The notes: generated by a model from the letters alone, not told the origin. Positions 23,472 to 36,417 are shown, counted from the stretch's first letter. The stretch is 64,000 nt of DNA from Diplosphaera chodatii (GCA_032358165.1 JAALGY010000014.1:372001-436000), one strand, 5' to 3'. Made by a program: numbers and translations.

Positions 23472-26400
23472 ATGGACCTCACGGCAGTGGTCCGCAGCTA
23501 TGTGGAGCGCATGCTGCGGGAGGTCTCTGGCATGAAAGTGCTGCTGCTCGACGCGGAGACCACAAAGATAGTCAGCCCAGTGTACAGCCAGAGCGAGATC
23601 TTGGAACAAGAGGTGGGGCCGGGCCCGCCAACGGCAATGCTGTGGTGGAAGTCCCCTCTACTGGCAGCTGTCGCTGCACGCTGCTCACGAGAAGCAAGCT
23701 ACACGGTGGTGCAGGTGTATCTGGTGGAGCGTTTGGACGCTGACAGAGGGGATCAGCTGCTGCACATGAAGGTGCGCATCGGTGGGACAGCTTCTGAAGG
23801 GAGATTGGTCCACCTGTTGACACACAGCTGTGCATCACGCTGTTCACGCCACGATCGGCAGATAGGATCAGGCTTGAGTTGTGGATGGCATGGTGTGGAT
23901 GGCATCACCTGTCATCCACATGTGTGCGCCAGGCCGTGTGCTTCCTGCGGCCCACACGGGAGAACTGTGCGCGGATACGAAGGGAGCTGCGCGACCCCCG
24001 CTACGGGCAGTACTTCCTATGTGAGCCTTCTCCAACACAACCATGCACGTCTTCCACTTGCCACGTCTTAGCTGACAGCTGCTGCAGGGTTGCAAGCACA
24101 CATGCCATTGTGCCACACCACACTCAGAATGGCACATGCCATGTCACGCTATCATGGACGCTTCCTCATGGCAGCTGTCTACATGCTTGACGCAGTTTTC
24201 TCGAACCGGCTGGAGGACCTGCGCATATCAGAGCTTGCGGAGGAGGACCGCAAAGAGCTGGTGTCCGGGGTGCAGGTGTGCGCATTTAGGGTTTGATCGT
24301 GCGTGGTCGCACACATGGATGCATGACGGCCGATGTCGACTGGCCAGCCAAGGGTCCACAGGCGTGCTCGACAGCCTGCCGAACAAAGTGTGACGCTCAT
24401 GGCCCCTGCAGGAGTACTTTGGAGACTATGTGGTTTTGGATCCGCACCACTTTGTGGTGCCCGTCGCGCGGCCCGCGGCGCTGCTGCAGCCCTCGGGCTG
24501 GGACTTTGCATCGTGGAGCGACGCCGTGGCGCGCACCACAGAGGGCCTCGCAGCCCTGGCGCTGTCGCTGCGCCGGCGCTTCCAGATCAGGTGCCGCGCT
24601 GCTGCTGCTGATGATCGTGTCACATGAGTGTGGGGCCAGTGCCCAGCTGCCGAGGGTCTGGTTCGACACTGTTATACAAGAGCAAGGACTGGGCAGGCGA
24701 TATATGACCAGCGTGCTGATGATGAGTCCATGATGTCCATGCTCTGGGCGGCATCGTGCACCTGATGCCATGCGCCAGGTACCAGCGCGGCAGCGAGGTG
24801 TGCCAGAAGCTCGGCGAGTCGCTGGCGCACCTGACGGGCTCCGAGGAGCGGGAGCTGTTCGACTTCGGGCGGCGGGCGGGCGAGGCGGCGCCCCTGATGC
24901 TGATCCTGGACCGGCGTGACGACCCCGTGACGCCGCTCCTGCTGCAGTGGACCTTCCAGGTATGTATGTCAGTGCACAGGCACAAAAGCTGAAGCTGGAT
25001 GTCAGCACAGTTGGTAGACTGTCGTGGGAGCTGCCAATGCCGACATGCTGTGTTGCCATGCACATGCAGGCGATGGTCTCAGAGCTGCTGGGGATGGAGT
25101 TCAACCGAGTCGACCTGACAAATCGGCCCGGGGTGATTGCCCAGCAATCCAGTCTGCTGGGCCGATTGCCTTGCCTGTGCGACGGTTGAATTGTGCTGCC
25201 ATTGGTCACCTAAATTTGTAGGTCAGTTTCTGCAGCAGCCTGCATATCAATCTGCACAGATTAAGCCCGACTTCCAGGACATCGTGCTCAGCGCTAGGCA
25301 GGACGAGTTCTTTCGCAAAAATATGTATGCCAACTTCGGTGATCTGGGCGGTGCCATGAAGGTGGGAAGCTTCTTTGTCGAGGTTGCTCACCAGCACAAG
25401 AAGCTATGTTCAACTTGCACATGGAACTTGGTCAATGCATCCTCGGCATGCAGCGTTCCTGACATGCCAGAGTTTTACCAACTAGCGCACAACCCGGCAT
25501 GTGGCTGCCACAGGCGTTGGTAGACGAGTTCCAGCAAGCCACCAACAGCAGCCGTAACATCCAGACCATCGAGGACATGCAGAACTTTGTCGAGGGCTTC
25601 TCAGAGTTTTCTGCTGCGCAGCGCAACGCCGGCAAGCATGTCATGCTGATGTCCGAGCTGTCAGCGGCTGTGGAGACCCGAGGCCTCATGCAGATCTCCA
25701 GCGTGAGCTGCTGTTGGCTTGTCTGTAAATTGGAGGACTTTTACTGAGTGCTTCTTGTACTCAGCCTGCCGGTCACTTCGAGTGCATTTGTGTCGCATCT
25801 TGATTCCTGGTGCTAGCATGCATGATCATCTGCAGGTCGAGCAGGATCTAGTATGCAGCAGCGGTTCCGCCACTAGCCTGCAGACGGCATACAGAGCGGT
25901 GGCAGACCTCATCAACGACGCTCGCTTGACTGATGACGACAGGCAAGCTCTACCTGCAGATGATACAGAACACCCGAGGAAGCATGCGTTTGCCTTGCGC
26001 ATGTGCCTTGACGAGCATCGTGTCTGCCGCCTGCCCACATAGCCATGCCCATGCACTGACTGGAAGCGTGCCTATTGCTGGTACTACACGGCATACTGGC
26101 TCTGCGTGCTGCCGCAGGGTCCGCTTGGTGATGCTGTTTGCTCTGCGGTATGAGCGAGACGGGCGGTCAGAGATCAGCAGCCTCATCCAGCGCTGCCAGG
26201 ACTTCGGCATGAGCCTCAGCCAGCTGGGCGTCGTGCGGACGGTCCTGCTGCAGGCAGGCGCCGACAAGTGCGCACCTGCTACATAGACAGTTGCTCTGCA
26301 GGCTAAACAACATGACGGCATCACAACATCCATAGCATTGTACAGCAGACCAAGTAAGGCAGAAGCCAACACCAGATTTTATACCTCTGGCAGCAGCTCG

Positions 26401-27218
26401 TCCTGCACTGGGACTGCATGATACTGACGGCAGCTCCCAAGATTATTGCTTTGCCACGTCTGCTGCAGTGTGCTGCCATCAAATACTAAGGTTGCAAAAC
26501 TAAGCGTGCTCATCCACACCCCAGTTTGACAGTGCCTAGTGCTGTGCCCAGGGATGCAGGCTGCATGAAGAGTCTGTTCTGGCGACAAACTGCACACCAT
26601 CACTTCGTGTCCATTCTTGCAGGCGGGTCGGCGACCTGTTCAGCGACAAGACAGTCTCCAGCCGCTTGGTCAGCATGGCCCGAAAGAGTGTCAAGGGAGT
26701 CGAGAACGTGTACACACAGCACACCCCGCTGCTGAGCACAACCCTGGAAAGTGTCGCCAAGGGGCGATTGGCGCACATGGACTACCCATATGTCGGCGGC
26801 GCTGAGACATCTCCTACGGCTGCCAAGGTGGTTGCAGCACCTGTCTATGTGACACGCCACCACTGCACACCCATCACCTGCGCAGGCAGCTGCACACTAC
26901 CCAGTGTCAACGTGCTGCATCATGTTGTAGTGCCAACATCCCATTACCCTTGCACGCCGTTCTTGTTGCTGCGACCATGTCTCGGTGCCAAGCAGCAGCC
27001 TCGTGTCGCAGACGCCCAAGCTGGTGGTGGCCTTCATCGTGGGGGGCACAACATATGAGGAGGCGCGGGCAGTGGCAGAGGCAAATGCGGCTGCGGACCG
27101 CGGGCAGGGCTGGTCCGCTGGCATGCGCATCATCCTGGGCGGCACCGGCGTGCAGAACAGCGCCAGCTTCATGGCGCAGATCAGGGAAATGATGATGAAC
27201 GAGCGGCACTCGCGGTGA
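23472..27218 (+). CDS. VPS45: Vacuolar protein sorting-associated protein 45 (Sec1/Munc18 family)
   Basis: SM protein that binds syntaxin-type SNAREs and drives vesicle fusion at the trans-Golgi network and endosome. Thirteen exons: 23472-23612, 23715-23771, 23933-24020, 24196-24275, 24412-24590, 24779-24959, 25070-25132, 25260-25361, 25514-25702, 25836-25942, 26118-26267, 26623-26827, 27012-27218 (582 aa; the family is about 570). Signatures in order: GMKVLLLDAETTKIVSPVYS with QSEIL, HMKAVCFLRPTREN, YFLFFSNRLEDLRISELAEE, VQEYFGDYVVLDPHHF, LMLILDRRDDPVTPLLLQWT, FRKNMYANFGDLGGAMK, HVMLMSELSAAVETRGLMQI, RLVMLFALRYERDG, NVYTQHTPLLSTTLESVAKG and LVVAFIVGGTTYEEARAV. The ATG at 23472 gives MDLTAVVRSYVERML, the usual N-terminal helix. 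Intron 10 uses a GC donor (25943) to build DDDR-VRLVML. An AATAAA lies near 27340. Confidence 0.97.
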
Positions 27219-28705
27219 CTGGGAACCGTCCTGGCCATGTTTGTGCACGTGCTTGTCTCCGTTCCGTTGGAGGTACATGAGGGCGGTGCCACGGTTTGAA
27301 CCCAAACCAACTCGACCAGCTGGATATGCACGCTCAAATAATAAACAGCCAGCTGACAGAATGAAGTTGGGTTCAGCTGCCATGCCTGCTTCGCACTGTG
27401 CCGCCTGGCGGCATCTAAACTACGGCGCTTCATGACATGAGCGCAGGTGTGTTCGCAGAACGTGCATGCCGTTTGCCGCCATTTGCACCTACAGTAAGCA
27501 AAACGGAGCAAGAAAGGGCCCAAGGACAGTACGCATATGTCCATTCTGCCAGAGCACTGTTGACCGTGCATTGCAAAGGCCCCCGGTCACAGTCCCCGGC
27601 TGCAGGTTTCACCCTACAATCTTCCAACCAAGTACATGCCCGCCACACGCTGGCAAAACTGCGACTATGCAGCCCGAATCGGCCGTGCTTGTGGCGGTAG
27701 CCTCTGTGCCTGCGGCGGCTGCTGCTGCTGTTGGGTTGGGCTGTCCTGCCTGGCAATAGTCCCAGCTGCCGCTGCTGCAGTGCCGCCTGCATGGATGCAC
27801 GTGCAATGTAAACACATAAGGATAGCATGACACAGTCTCGATGCCATGCAGATGGCCCTTCCTTAGAGGTGATTTTCATGGCAGTGCACAGACTTCGACG
27901 TGCTGCAGGCTGACTAGGCACCTGCTGCAAGCAGGCCTATGCCCTTGGCGAACCCTCCAGCGCCGCCTGCGCTCTTGGCTATCATGGCCGCTTTAGAGCC
28001 AATAGCCAGTGTTGCTGCTGCGGCAGCTCTGTGCAAGACCGAACGCGTGGTGTCAATTGTGGCTCAAGCTTCCAATGCAGGGTTGCGCCAAGCAATGCAA
28101 AGAATGCTGCATATGCTCTGTAGTACACCCTCCCACCTGAATGCCACGCCGTAACTGATGTTGCCTTTTGTCATGGGACAGCAGCTCACGCTCTCACTGT
28201 TTATGGTAAAGGCATCAACTGCGATGAGCTCTGTCGGATGGCCTCAAAGTCTAGGATTGTGCGACAGTGTTTGAATAATTACGGACAGCCGAGGCGCGGA
28301 AGCTCCCTGCGGATGGCTCAATAGACCTTCAAGATACTCTGCTGACCATGCAAGACAAAAGGAGGTGTTCTGACTGCAGCTGCACCTGCTTGGACAGCTG
28401 CAGGGGGTTTAACAGGCCCTCGTGATGTTCACAGGCCTCGAACACACGCAGAGTGCACATCAGACGCTTGCACGCCTGCTGGAAGCCTGCTGCACGTTGA
28501 GCTTGAGCAAAGGGCCACCGGTGTTCACGCCGCGGACGCTTCAGTGGTGCATCAACATCAGCAGTCCCTTGCCAGAGGCTTGCTGTGCTACTGCACCCCG
28601 CCTCGCGGCACCCAGTTGGTGCCGGTGATCAGGAGAACTCGTGACGCTGCAGCTGCTGGTCAACCCTGGCACACACCCCAGAGGCGTCCTACCTGAACCG
28701 CAACC
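27219..28705. other. 1.5 kb region without a convincing gene
   Basis: Given the strand alternation of the window, a minus-strand gene would be expected here. The best candidate is a short minus frame ending at about 27913 (ATLAIGSKAAMIAKSAGGAG, then GFAKGIGLLAAGA and stop), with a hydrophobic upstream segment in another frame near 28120-28050 (VYYRAYAAFFALLGATLHWK). I could not join these with matching splice phases and recognise no family. It also contains the VPS45 3' UTR (AATAAA about 27340) and the NOSIP promoter. Confidence 0.35.
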
Positions 28706-30963
28706 ATGGGCGGCTCGCGGCACAGCAAGAATGCCGGCACCATGGGCAGCGAGTCGCAGACGTACCACGAGCGCAAAGCGCTTGGGTACGGCACAGTGCG
28801 CGAGCGGCTGGGCAAGGTGCGGGAGCAGCGTCATGCAGTACACTGCAGCCTGCTCTGGCGGTCCGGCAGCATGCCATTTCCCGCCACACGTCGCTCTAGT
28901 ATCTGTCGAGATGACCAATGCCGTGCTGCACTCAGGACGCCGCTGGCAATTTTGACGACTGCCGTCTCACATTGCAGCCTGTGAAGGTGATTGTGAGCTG
29001 CTTCACATGCACCGTGTCATTATGTCAACGTGATGCTTTGAATTGGACAACTGATTCTTGGTGCCCGCCGCAGGATCCCATGTGCACGCCGCAAGGAGTG
29101 CTGTTCAGCCGGCAAGCCATATTGGAGAACCTGCTAGCACAGAAGAAGGCCAACAAGCGCAAGCTGGCAGCCTGGGAGGCGCAGCAGGAAGTGCTTGCAC
29201 GAGAGGTACAGTAGCAGCTGCTGTTACCTGGGAGTGTCTTCTGCTGGCATCCCTGGACAGCGGCACACAAACAAGCCCACTGCTGAGATGTACACCACAC
29301 GCCAGCTGCATTGGATCAACAGGATGAGCAAGCTGCGACATCTGCATCAGACAAGATCTTATGCGACTGGCCAGGCAAAGGTCGCAGCACCTTACACAGC
29401 TGCCTCTGGCAGGTCTAAGGGTAATGCTATGGCATTTGCAGGCAGAGGAGAGGAAATCGGTGGATGCACAGGCAGCCCTGGCAGCGTTCGACAGGCAGAA
29501 CCATGCGGGCGCCAGCGATGCGCTGGCAGCCAGCCTCAGACAAGGTGGGTGCCACAGCGTCCTTGTATCGGGGTTCAGGAGGCAGTCTTGCATTGGCGCA
29601 TTGCCGCGACGGGCTGGTGGCTGAAACGTGCGTCACTGTCGCAGCCATCAAGGAGGGCGCTGAGGAGCTGCTGGCAGAGAAGCGCGTCGTCAGCGGCGCC
29701 GTCAACATCCGCAGCAACCGGGAGAAGATGAAGGTGCAGACCGCAATGCTCAACAACAGTGTGCATGTTCGGTCGCCATGGTCGTTTAAGTGGGCTTCGA
29801 AAGGCGAGTGGTGGTGCCAGCCCGTCATCAAAAGGATCGGTGCAACATGCAACGTGGATCTGCTGCAGGGTGTCAACGCGTACTGGGTGCCGTCGGCGAT
29901 GCCCGAATCCAGGCAGCTGCTGGACAAGCCGGACGCCAGCACCTACTGCCCGGCAACCGGCAAGAAGCTGCGGCTCAAGGACCTCGTGCCCGTGAAGTTC
30001 ACACCGGTGGGACTCTGCTGTCGGTTTCACAGACCTGTACTGTACTGTGGCATCAGGGAATGAATGCTACAGTGTTGCAGGCATCTCAGCCAAAGCTGTG
30101 CAGCAGACGGGGGCTGCCGTTCCTGCAGGTGAAGGATGGCAGCGGGGAGGGTCGGAAGGGCCGCTTCTGCGACCCCGTCACTGGCGATGTCCTCACCAAC
30201 GCTTCGCGCCTGATCCTGCTGAAGCCCACAGGTGGGTCATGAGTGGGGTTCCAGCGTCTGCTGCTTACGCCTAGCTCGCGAGTACCTGATTCAGCACAAT
30301 AGCTGCAAGGGTTTCAGAAGTGTGTGTTGCTTATGCTGTGAACAGTTCCTTCTAAACCTACAACAGCCCGCTCACATATGACTGCCTGACGTGCAGACCT
30401 TGCAATGCCGAGCTCGGATCACCTATTCATGACCTTGGATGTGCGCAGGTGATGTGATCATGAAGCAGACGTGGGAGAAGTGCATCAAGCCAGACGGCGC
30501 ATATGAGGGGCGGCCCATAAAAGACAAGGACGTCATTGAGCTCGAAACAGGCAAGCCAATGCTGGGCATGGGCACCAAGGCTCATCTTGGAGTGCACAGG
30601 GTCGGCCCTTGCTACTTGCTATACGTTGCTCACCTTGCAGACGGCATTTTGGGTTGCGGTTCCCCGCTGGGAGCTGGCGGCACTGACAGTTGCCACGTCT
30701 CTGCACAGGTGGCACTGGCTTTGCAGCGCACGATAAAGAGAAGGCAGAGGCAGAACGGTTCTGGGCTCTGGGCCCTGGCAGCGGAAAGCAGGAGTTACGC
30801 GGTCAGCACAGGGTGAGTTCAAATATCATGTGCATCCATTGTACTGCGTCTATTTTGGTATAGCATGGCTAGTGCGGTGCAATGCTGCTGCTGATGCTGA
30901 TGCTGATGATCATTTTGTTTGCAGGGTGTGCGCTCCGCTTTTGGCCTCAGCTTCAGCAACTGA
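28706..30963 (+). CDS. NOSIP: NOSIP homologue, U-box-like E3 ubiquitin ligase
   Basis: Nitric oxide synthase-interacting protein family; a nuclear E3 ligase also found with spliceosomes. Ten exons: 28706-28816, 28936-28986, 29074-29205, 29442-29544, 29645-29733, 29869-30006, 30129-30231, 30449-30550, 30709-30812, 30925-30963 (323 aa). Family pattern: MGGSRHSKNAGTMG with YHERKALGYGTVRERLGK, then the split U-box half DDCRLTLQPVKDPMCTPQG with LFSRQAILENLLAQKK, a coiled coil, FWVP-like AYWVPSAMPES, and the second U-box half TYCPATGKKLRLKDLVPVKF, FCDPVTGDVLTNASRLILLK, and EKCIKPDGAYEGRPIKDKDV with IELETGGTGFAAHD. Intron 8 has a GC donor (30551) needed for ETG-GTGFAA. The last exon gives GVRSAFGLSFSN and the stop. 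Confidence 0.96.
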
Positions 30964-31298
30964 TGGGCATGGCGAGCGTGTCGAGCAGGGGCAATGTGCA
31001 GAAAGGCACAGCCAGATGCACCAGCTGCGCGAGCAGCATGCAGTCATGCGCTCCGCTTATGGTATATGTAGCTTACGGCTGCCAAAGGCAGCTTTATTTT
31101 AAAATCCATGAGTTTGAAGCATGACCATAGGCGCTCAGCTGCCATGCGCCATGTTGGCTAAATTCTCACCGTCATATACAGCTGCTCGTAGGCAGTTTGT
31201 CCCGGGTCCAATGATGCAAGTCAATGGTCAGGGTCGCAAGCCGACAAAGCCACAAACGCTCCTGAGGTCATCAACAATGTCACTCGCGCAGCTAGCCC
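30964..31298. other. Convergent 3' intergenic region (NOSIP / URH)
   Basis: Short region between facing stop codons; no gene or repeat seen. Confidence 0.4.
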
Positions 31299-33227
31299 TC
31301 AACCTGACATCAGTTTCCACATGAGCTGCACCACCTCCGCAGCCTGCACCCCCACCGCCACCTGCACCTTTGGCCGGCCGCTCCAGGCATTTGGGCCGTT
31401 CCACCGCTTCAGCCCCCGGTCCATGATAGTGTGCCCCGCCGCGACGCCGTCGGTCAGCACACGGATCTCGCCCTCTACCCAGGTGAACAGTTCTGGCCGC
31501 AGCACCGCTGCCATGGCTGTTGGGTCGTGGACATATATAGCGTCCCTGCCGTACGAGTCTCTGCAAAGGGACAAAGCCAAAGCTGCAGCATTGCAGGGTA
31601 TACATTGATGTCCAGCGCCTGCACCCGACACACTGGTCAAATGGCCACAACAACTGGGGCCAGAAAATGAGCGTGATGGGGTCATGAGCACAGCCGGGAC
31701 GCAGGCCGCTGGCACCTGTGGTACTGTAGGTAGAAGCGGCTGATTTTGTGCAGGAAGCTGCCGAAGCGCCCTTTGCCCTCCAGCTGCTCCAGCTGCTGCC
31801 CCTCCATCTCCACATGGTGCGTCACGTCCAGTCCCACCACTTTCACGCGTGGACAGCCTGTAGATCGCAGGGTACTGGGCTCAGCTGGCAGGGGTCAGGT
31901 TCGAAGCCCGGCACTTGAGCAGTCGGATGCATGCACCCTGTTCAACGAGCACCGCGCAGGAGTGCAGTTGCTTGTGCGCACTGCCGAAGACGATGTCCGC
32001 TGCATGTGGGTCGCCAAAGATGTTGGCCTCTGCTGCTGGGTTGACATTGCCATTCACAAAGAATGCGCCGCCCAATACTACTACCTCTGCCTGTAAGCAT
32101 AATGTCATCCATTTTCCTACAAAACCAGCTTGATGCATCCTTGCATACAATGCGGTGAAGCATGAGCATGCGGCATGTCCGGCAAATCGCACCACATTAG
32201 CTGCAAATTTGGGATCTAGTTGCAGCGCCAGCGCCAGATTTGTCAGCGGCCCCAATGCGAGGACTGTGACCTGAAGGAACATGAACGATGTGTGATCCCA
32301 CTGTCACAGCATGCTGCATCCAGTGGTGCTTGGTGCGACGGACCGTGTCTTGGCCCAATCCTCGGTGCTAACACGCTGCTTGCCATTTGGTCTTCGGTGG
32401 CACAGCCAGCTCATTCTGTTGACATAGGACATACCTGCCCTGGCCGCCTCGCGCACTCCTCTGCAATGAAGCTGGCTGCTGTCATGGACGAAGCCACGCC
32501 TGTGGGCAGCATTGCTGGCGACAGGTTGCCGAAGCCGTCGGCGCCGTGCACAAAGTCCGCCACCCGCTGCTTGGCCAGCCCCTGCAGCGTCGTCAGCGAG
32601 CCCTGAGCCACCGGCACCTGCATTTGCACGGAGTCAGCAAGTACGTGAGTCACGGACGGACGAGTTTAGCTGCTGTATGGGTCTAGCAGATCATGCTGAG
32701 GCACCAAAGGGCAGCCACGCATCCGTGTGAACCGCCATGCCTATGCCTGAGCAGCCATGCCCATGCCTGACCCAACCGGCAGGCATGCATGGCGCTGACA
32801 GCCTATTGTGGTGGAGCTGCTGCGTCAGCCTGCAAGACTCACCTCTTCGCGACCAGCGAGCTCCCGGAGGACCAGCGCATTGGCGGTCGCCTGCGGAGTG
32901 CGCACATTCCCAAAGATGGTGGTGAAGCCGATGATGTCCACATCCGGCGAGTTGAATGCCGCAAGTATAGCCATCGCGTCATCTGCGGCAGGTGAGGGCA
33001 CGATGGCAGCTCAGTCTCACTGAGCAGCCCAGCTGGGCGTCTGGATCGCCGGCATCTGGGACGCTGACTGCTGGAGCGCTGCACATCGTTGCCACAGATG
33101 TGCTGCATTCGTTGCACTCAGACTGCCACTATCAGCACGAACGTATATCAACGGCTTGCAGCAAGTGTAGCTCACCTACGCCAGGATCAGTGTCAATGAT
33201 CAGCAGCTTGCTGCCGCGCGACGCCAT
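31299..33227 (-). CDS. URH: Uridine/inosine ribohydrolase (IunH family nucleoside hydrolase)
   Basis: Hydrolyses the N-glycosidic bond of ribonucleosides (in plants mainly uridine, also inosine and xanthosine) in nucleoside salvage and degradation. Seven exons on the minus strand: 33227-33176, 32982-32843, 32617-32435, 32270-32193, 32090-31937, 31857-31716, 31560-31299 (336 aa). The calcium-binding DTDPGVDDAMAI motif follows MASRGSKLLII. Then FTTIFGNVRTPQATANALVL, VHGADGFGN, TVLALGPLTNLALALQLDPK, VVVLGGAFFVNGNVNPAAEA with NIFGDPHAADIVF, VVGLDVTHHVEME and the C-terminal DAIYVHDPTAMAAVLRPELF, ending KLMSG. There is no targeting sequence, which suits the cytosolic plant URH1. Start is the first ATG in frame with the motif. 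Confidence 0.96.
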
Positions 33228-33733
33228 TTGAACCTGGTGCCTTACACTTCCGATTTGCAGGCGGAGTGTCTGGTGCAATCTTTGTCGCTGTCACAGACTG
33301 AGACATGCATGTGCCGTGAATGATCTAAAATAGCAATATGCATGCATGCAGCTCTGAGTGGTGACATGTCATGTGGTTGCATGGATGCAGCACGGTACAA
33401 GCGCCACACGATTACTTGCTTCCATTATTGTGGCCGACACTTCAAGCAAGACATACAGAACGCAGTGTCGCCGCTTGGCAAGCTGCATCGCCTCCAGTCA
33501 GAAGCTTTTGAGCGCCCTGTCAAGCAGCTGAACGAGGCCAAGGAGGGTTGTAATTGCCATCGCAGCCGTGTGCAGTGATAACAGCGTCTCATCTACTGCC
33601 GCAAATTTGCTATCACGAGGAGCTCTGCAGCTACTCGGCGAACGCTTGCGGTCTGCACTGCGTAAGTGGGGACGCGTGCATGGCGGACATGCGGTGGTGG
33701 CGGAATGATCTGTGGGGCTGTAGGTGATGGCGT
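33228..33733. other. Divergent intergenic region (URH / CoA carrier)
   Basis: Two promoters expected. Short frames only; nothing recognised. Confidence 0.4.
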
Positions 33734-36011
33734 ATGGTCGACACAAACTACAGGCCAGCAATGGTGGCGCATCATCCCGATGCGGAGCACCCGGCGCACA
33801 TCCCCGAGCTGTACACAACGCAGCAGCACCTTCAGCACCTGCCGCTGTTTGCAAAGGTCAGGCCAGCATTGCTCAGAGGCATCACGAACTGTTATTAGAT
33901 ACCCACAGGAGCAGTGAGGAAACCGGACACGCCAATACCACATGCGTCCAGCGACATCACTGCGCACATGTGCAGGAGCTGTTGGCGGGCGGGGTTGCGG
34001 GCGGTCTGGCCAAGACCAGCGTCGCACCGCTGGAGCGGTGCAAGATCCTGTTTCAGGTGTGCAACACTATGTCCACCACATGCATGTACGTCGCTGGTGC
34101 ACACTGAACTGCGCCTGGGGCAGTACGACATGCTCAGATACCACATGGTCGGGCGTAGACTGGGCGCATGAGCGGCAGGGGCGTGGGTGACACCCTGCGG
34201 GCCATCTACCAGTCGGAAGGCGCCCGCGGCTTCTTCAGGTGCTGTCACCTTTGCCAGCAGATCAAGCTGCCTGCATTTTTGACCGGTTTTGTGTAATGAT
34301 TTGGCTTGCCTGTTGCCACAGCATCCGCTTGGCGGCGGTCGTTCCGAATTCTGACGTGTACACGAGATATCTGCCTGTGCAGGGGCAATGGCGCCAGTGT
34401 GCTGCGGATCGTGCCATATGCTGCCGTGCACTTCACCGCATACGAGCGCTTCAGGGCATTGCTGCTTGATGCTGTGGAAGGGTTTGAGCGGGGTCAGCAC
34501 GCAGAGCGTACAGGTGGACAGCCAGCGGCGCCGCACCCCAGCTCTTCAGGTGTTGGTTGAAACGAACAGTGTGTTTGCCCATGGTGCCCCTAGCATCAGT
34601 GCCCGATGTGCTGTTGGGGTGTGCTCAACCCGCTGCTGGTGCCGCAGGCCAGCATCAGCATGTGTCGCCAGTGCTGGACCTGGTGGCAGGCTCCGCCGCC
34701 GGCGCCACAGCAGTGCTGCTGACCTACCCGCTGGACCTGGTATGCCCATAGCCTGATGACCACCTGACCCGCAAGGCAGCCATGCACGAACATCCCGGAA
34801 GGGTTGTTATTGAAAGGTGCTTGCGGGCATAAGGTACTTGTTGACCGCAACTCAGGTGCGGACACGGCTGGCTTACGGCGTGGACAGCAGTCCGGCAGCA
34901 CCGAGGAAGGTGCCGGCTGGCGGTGGTGCAGCATTAGCAGCCGGTTCACCACATCAGGCAGGCGCGTCAGCGACACACGGCAGCGGCGGCGGCGGCAGCA
35001 GCAGTACCGCCGCCGCTGGCGGCGGCACAGCAGGGCGACAGCCTACCAACAGCAGCAGCAGCAGCAGCGTCACTCGCAGCCAGACACCCCACAGCCTGAA
35101 TATTCGGGGGGTGCTGCGGGAGACATTGAGGACAGAGGGTGTCATGGGACTGTACCGCGGCATTGGCCCCACGGTGGTCGGCATCCTGCCGTATGCCGGC
35201 CTGAAGTTCTATGTGTACCAGTCGCTGAAGCAGCAGTACAGGGTGGCTACAGGGCACGATGATGACCACCGGCTGCCGGTGCCGCTCATGCTGACGTTTG
35301 GCGCCATCTCAGGCCTCATCGGGCAGGTGAGTGCACCCGAGGTCTCAGCCCACCTGCCACCTTGTCGTGATGTATGGCATCTGCACCTGCCATGTACTGA
35401 ATACACCACCGCCCGGTAATGCTAATCAGTTAGCATCCCGCAACCATGACCTTCTTGGCTCTGTGCGAAGGCTTTTTACAAACGTGCAGCTTGGCATGCA
35501 TGGCATGAGCATGGCTGATACCTGGGGCTGAGCCGCCGAATCAGCAAGTAGCTCACTGCGCATTCACGTCCAGCCGAGCGCTCTCCACCACAGCTGGCTC
35601 AGCATCATGTGCTGCACGCAGACGATGACGTACCCGCTGGACCTGGTGCGGCGGCGGATGCAGGTGCGGGCGCTGGCGGCGGCGGGGGGCCCCGCGCTGG
35701 GCAGCACCTGGGCCGCGCTGCGGGACATCGCCCGGTCGCAGGGCTGGCGCGGCCTGTTCAGCGGCCTCAGCATCAACTACATGAAGGTGCCGCATGCGTT
35801 CGCTCGTGTTGAACTGCTGCTGGCCCGCTACGAGGGCTTGCCGCCCGGCATGGCTGTGCAGGTACACTGCTGTCGCTTGTGGCGGTAAGTGTATGGTGTA
35901 CAAGCTGACTTGCGTGAGCTGTGCTTTCTTCAGGTGGTGCCATCAACGGCTATTGGCTTCACACTGTATGACTCTGCAAAGCAGTTCTTGGGGCTGAAGG
36001 GCAACATTTGA
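33734..36011 (+). CDS. Mitochondrial carrier family protein, CoA carrier type (SLC25A42-like)
   Basis: Inner mitochondrial membrane antiporter; the closest pattern is the CoA/PAP carriers. Eight exons: 33734-33856, 33976-34056, 34159-34238, 34383-34513, 34648-34739, 34856-35326, 35622-35786, 35934-36011 (406 aa). Three repeats with the signature P-x-D/E-x-x-K/R: PLERCK, PLDLVR, PLDLVRR. Other marks: [40 protein letters not shown] with [46 protein letters not shown] with [31 protein letters not shown]. The loop after helix 3 has an insert of about 75 residues rich in Gly, Ala and Ser (a run of six Ser), about twice the usual loop. The start at 33734 gives a His-rich N-terminal tail of about 40 residues. 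Substrate is inferred from pattern only. Confidence 0.93.
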
Positions 36012-36417
36012 TGGCAGCTTGCTGCACATGTTGTGGGGTTGTGGACGAAGGAGTAGTTTGCACCCACTTGCTCGACGAAGGATTCCGTCTGAGGACCCTT
36101 GCCAATTTGTTTGCATACCAACTCTCAGCGCACGTGCCACTGGGTGATGTCAAACCAATGCTGAGCACAGCCCAAACCACCGAACAATGGGTTCGACACT
36201 ACCTGTTGTGCTGTCAACCCATGGCTTCTGACCCACTGCTGCCCTCACAGTGTGTAGTCGATGATGGCATCCGCCTCTTGGTACCCACGCCATAAAGCCC
36301 TGTGCACATCACATCAACCGTGATGTGTGATGTGTGGCCTGTTAGGCTGCATAATGACACTATGCGTGTGCATGGTGTGGTCCCATCAGCAGGTCTTGGC
36401 GATGGAGCCATGTGCCG
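36012..36417. other. Convergent 3' intergenic region (carrier / PRA1)
   Basis: Between two facing stop codons. No coding resemblance; two 3' UTRs presumed. Confidence 0.4.

Noticed and set aside
24397..25209. 270-codon minus-strand open frame
   Set aside because: Antisense of VPS45 exons 5-7; Arg/Ser/Pro-rich with no family resemblance.
27430..27930. Minus open frame of 166 codons
   Set aside because: No family pattern, odd Cys/Arg/Trp content, and no supporting splice sites.
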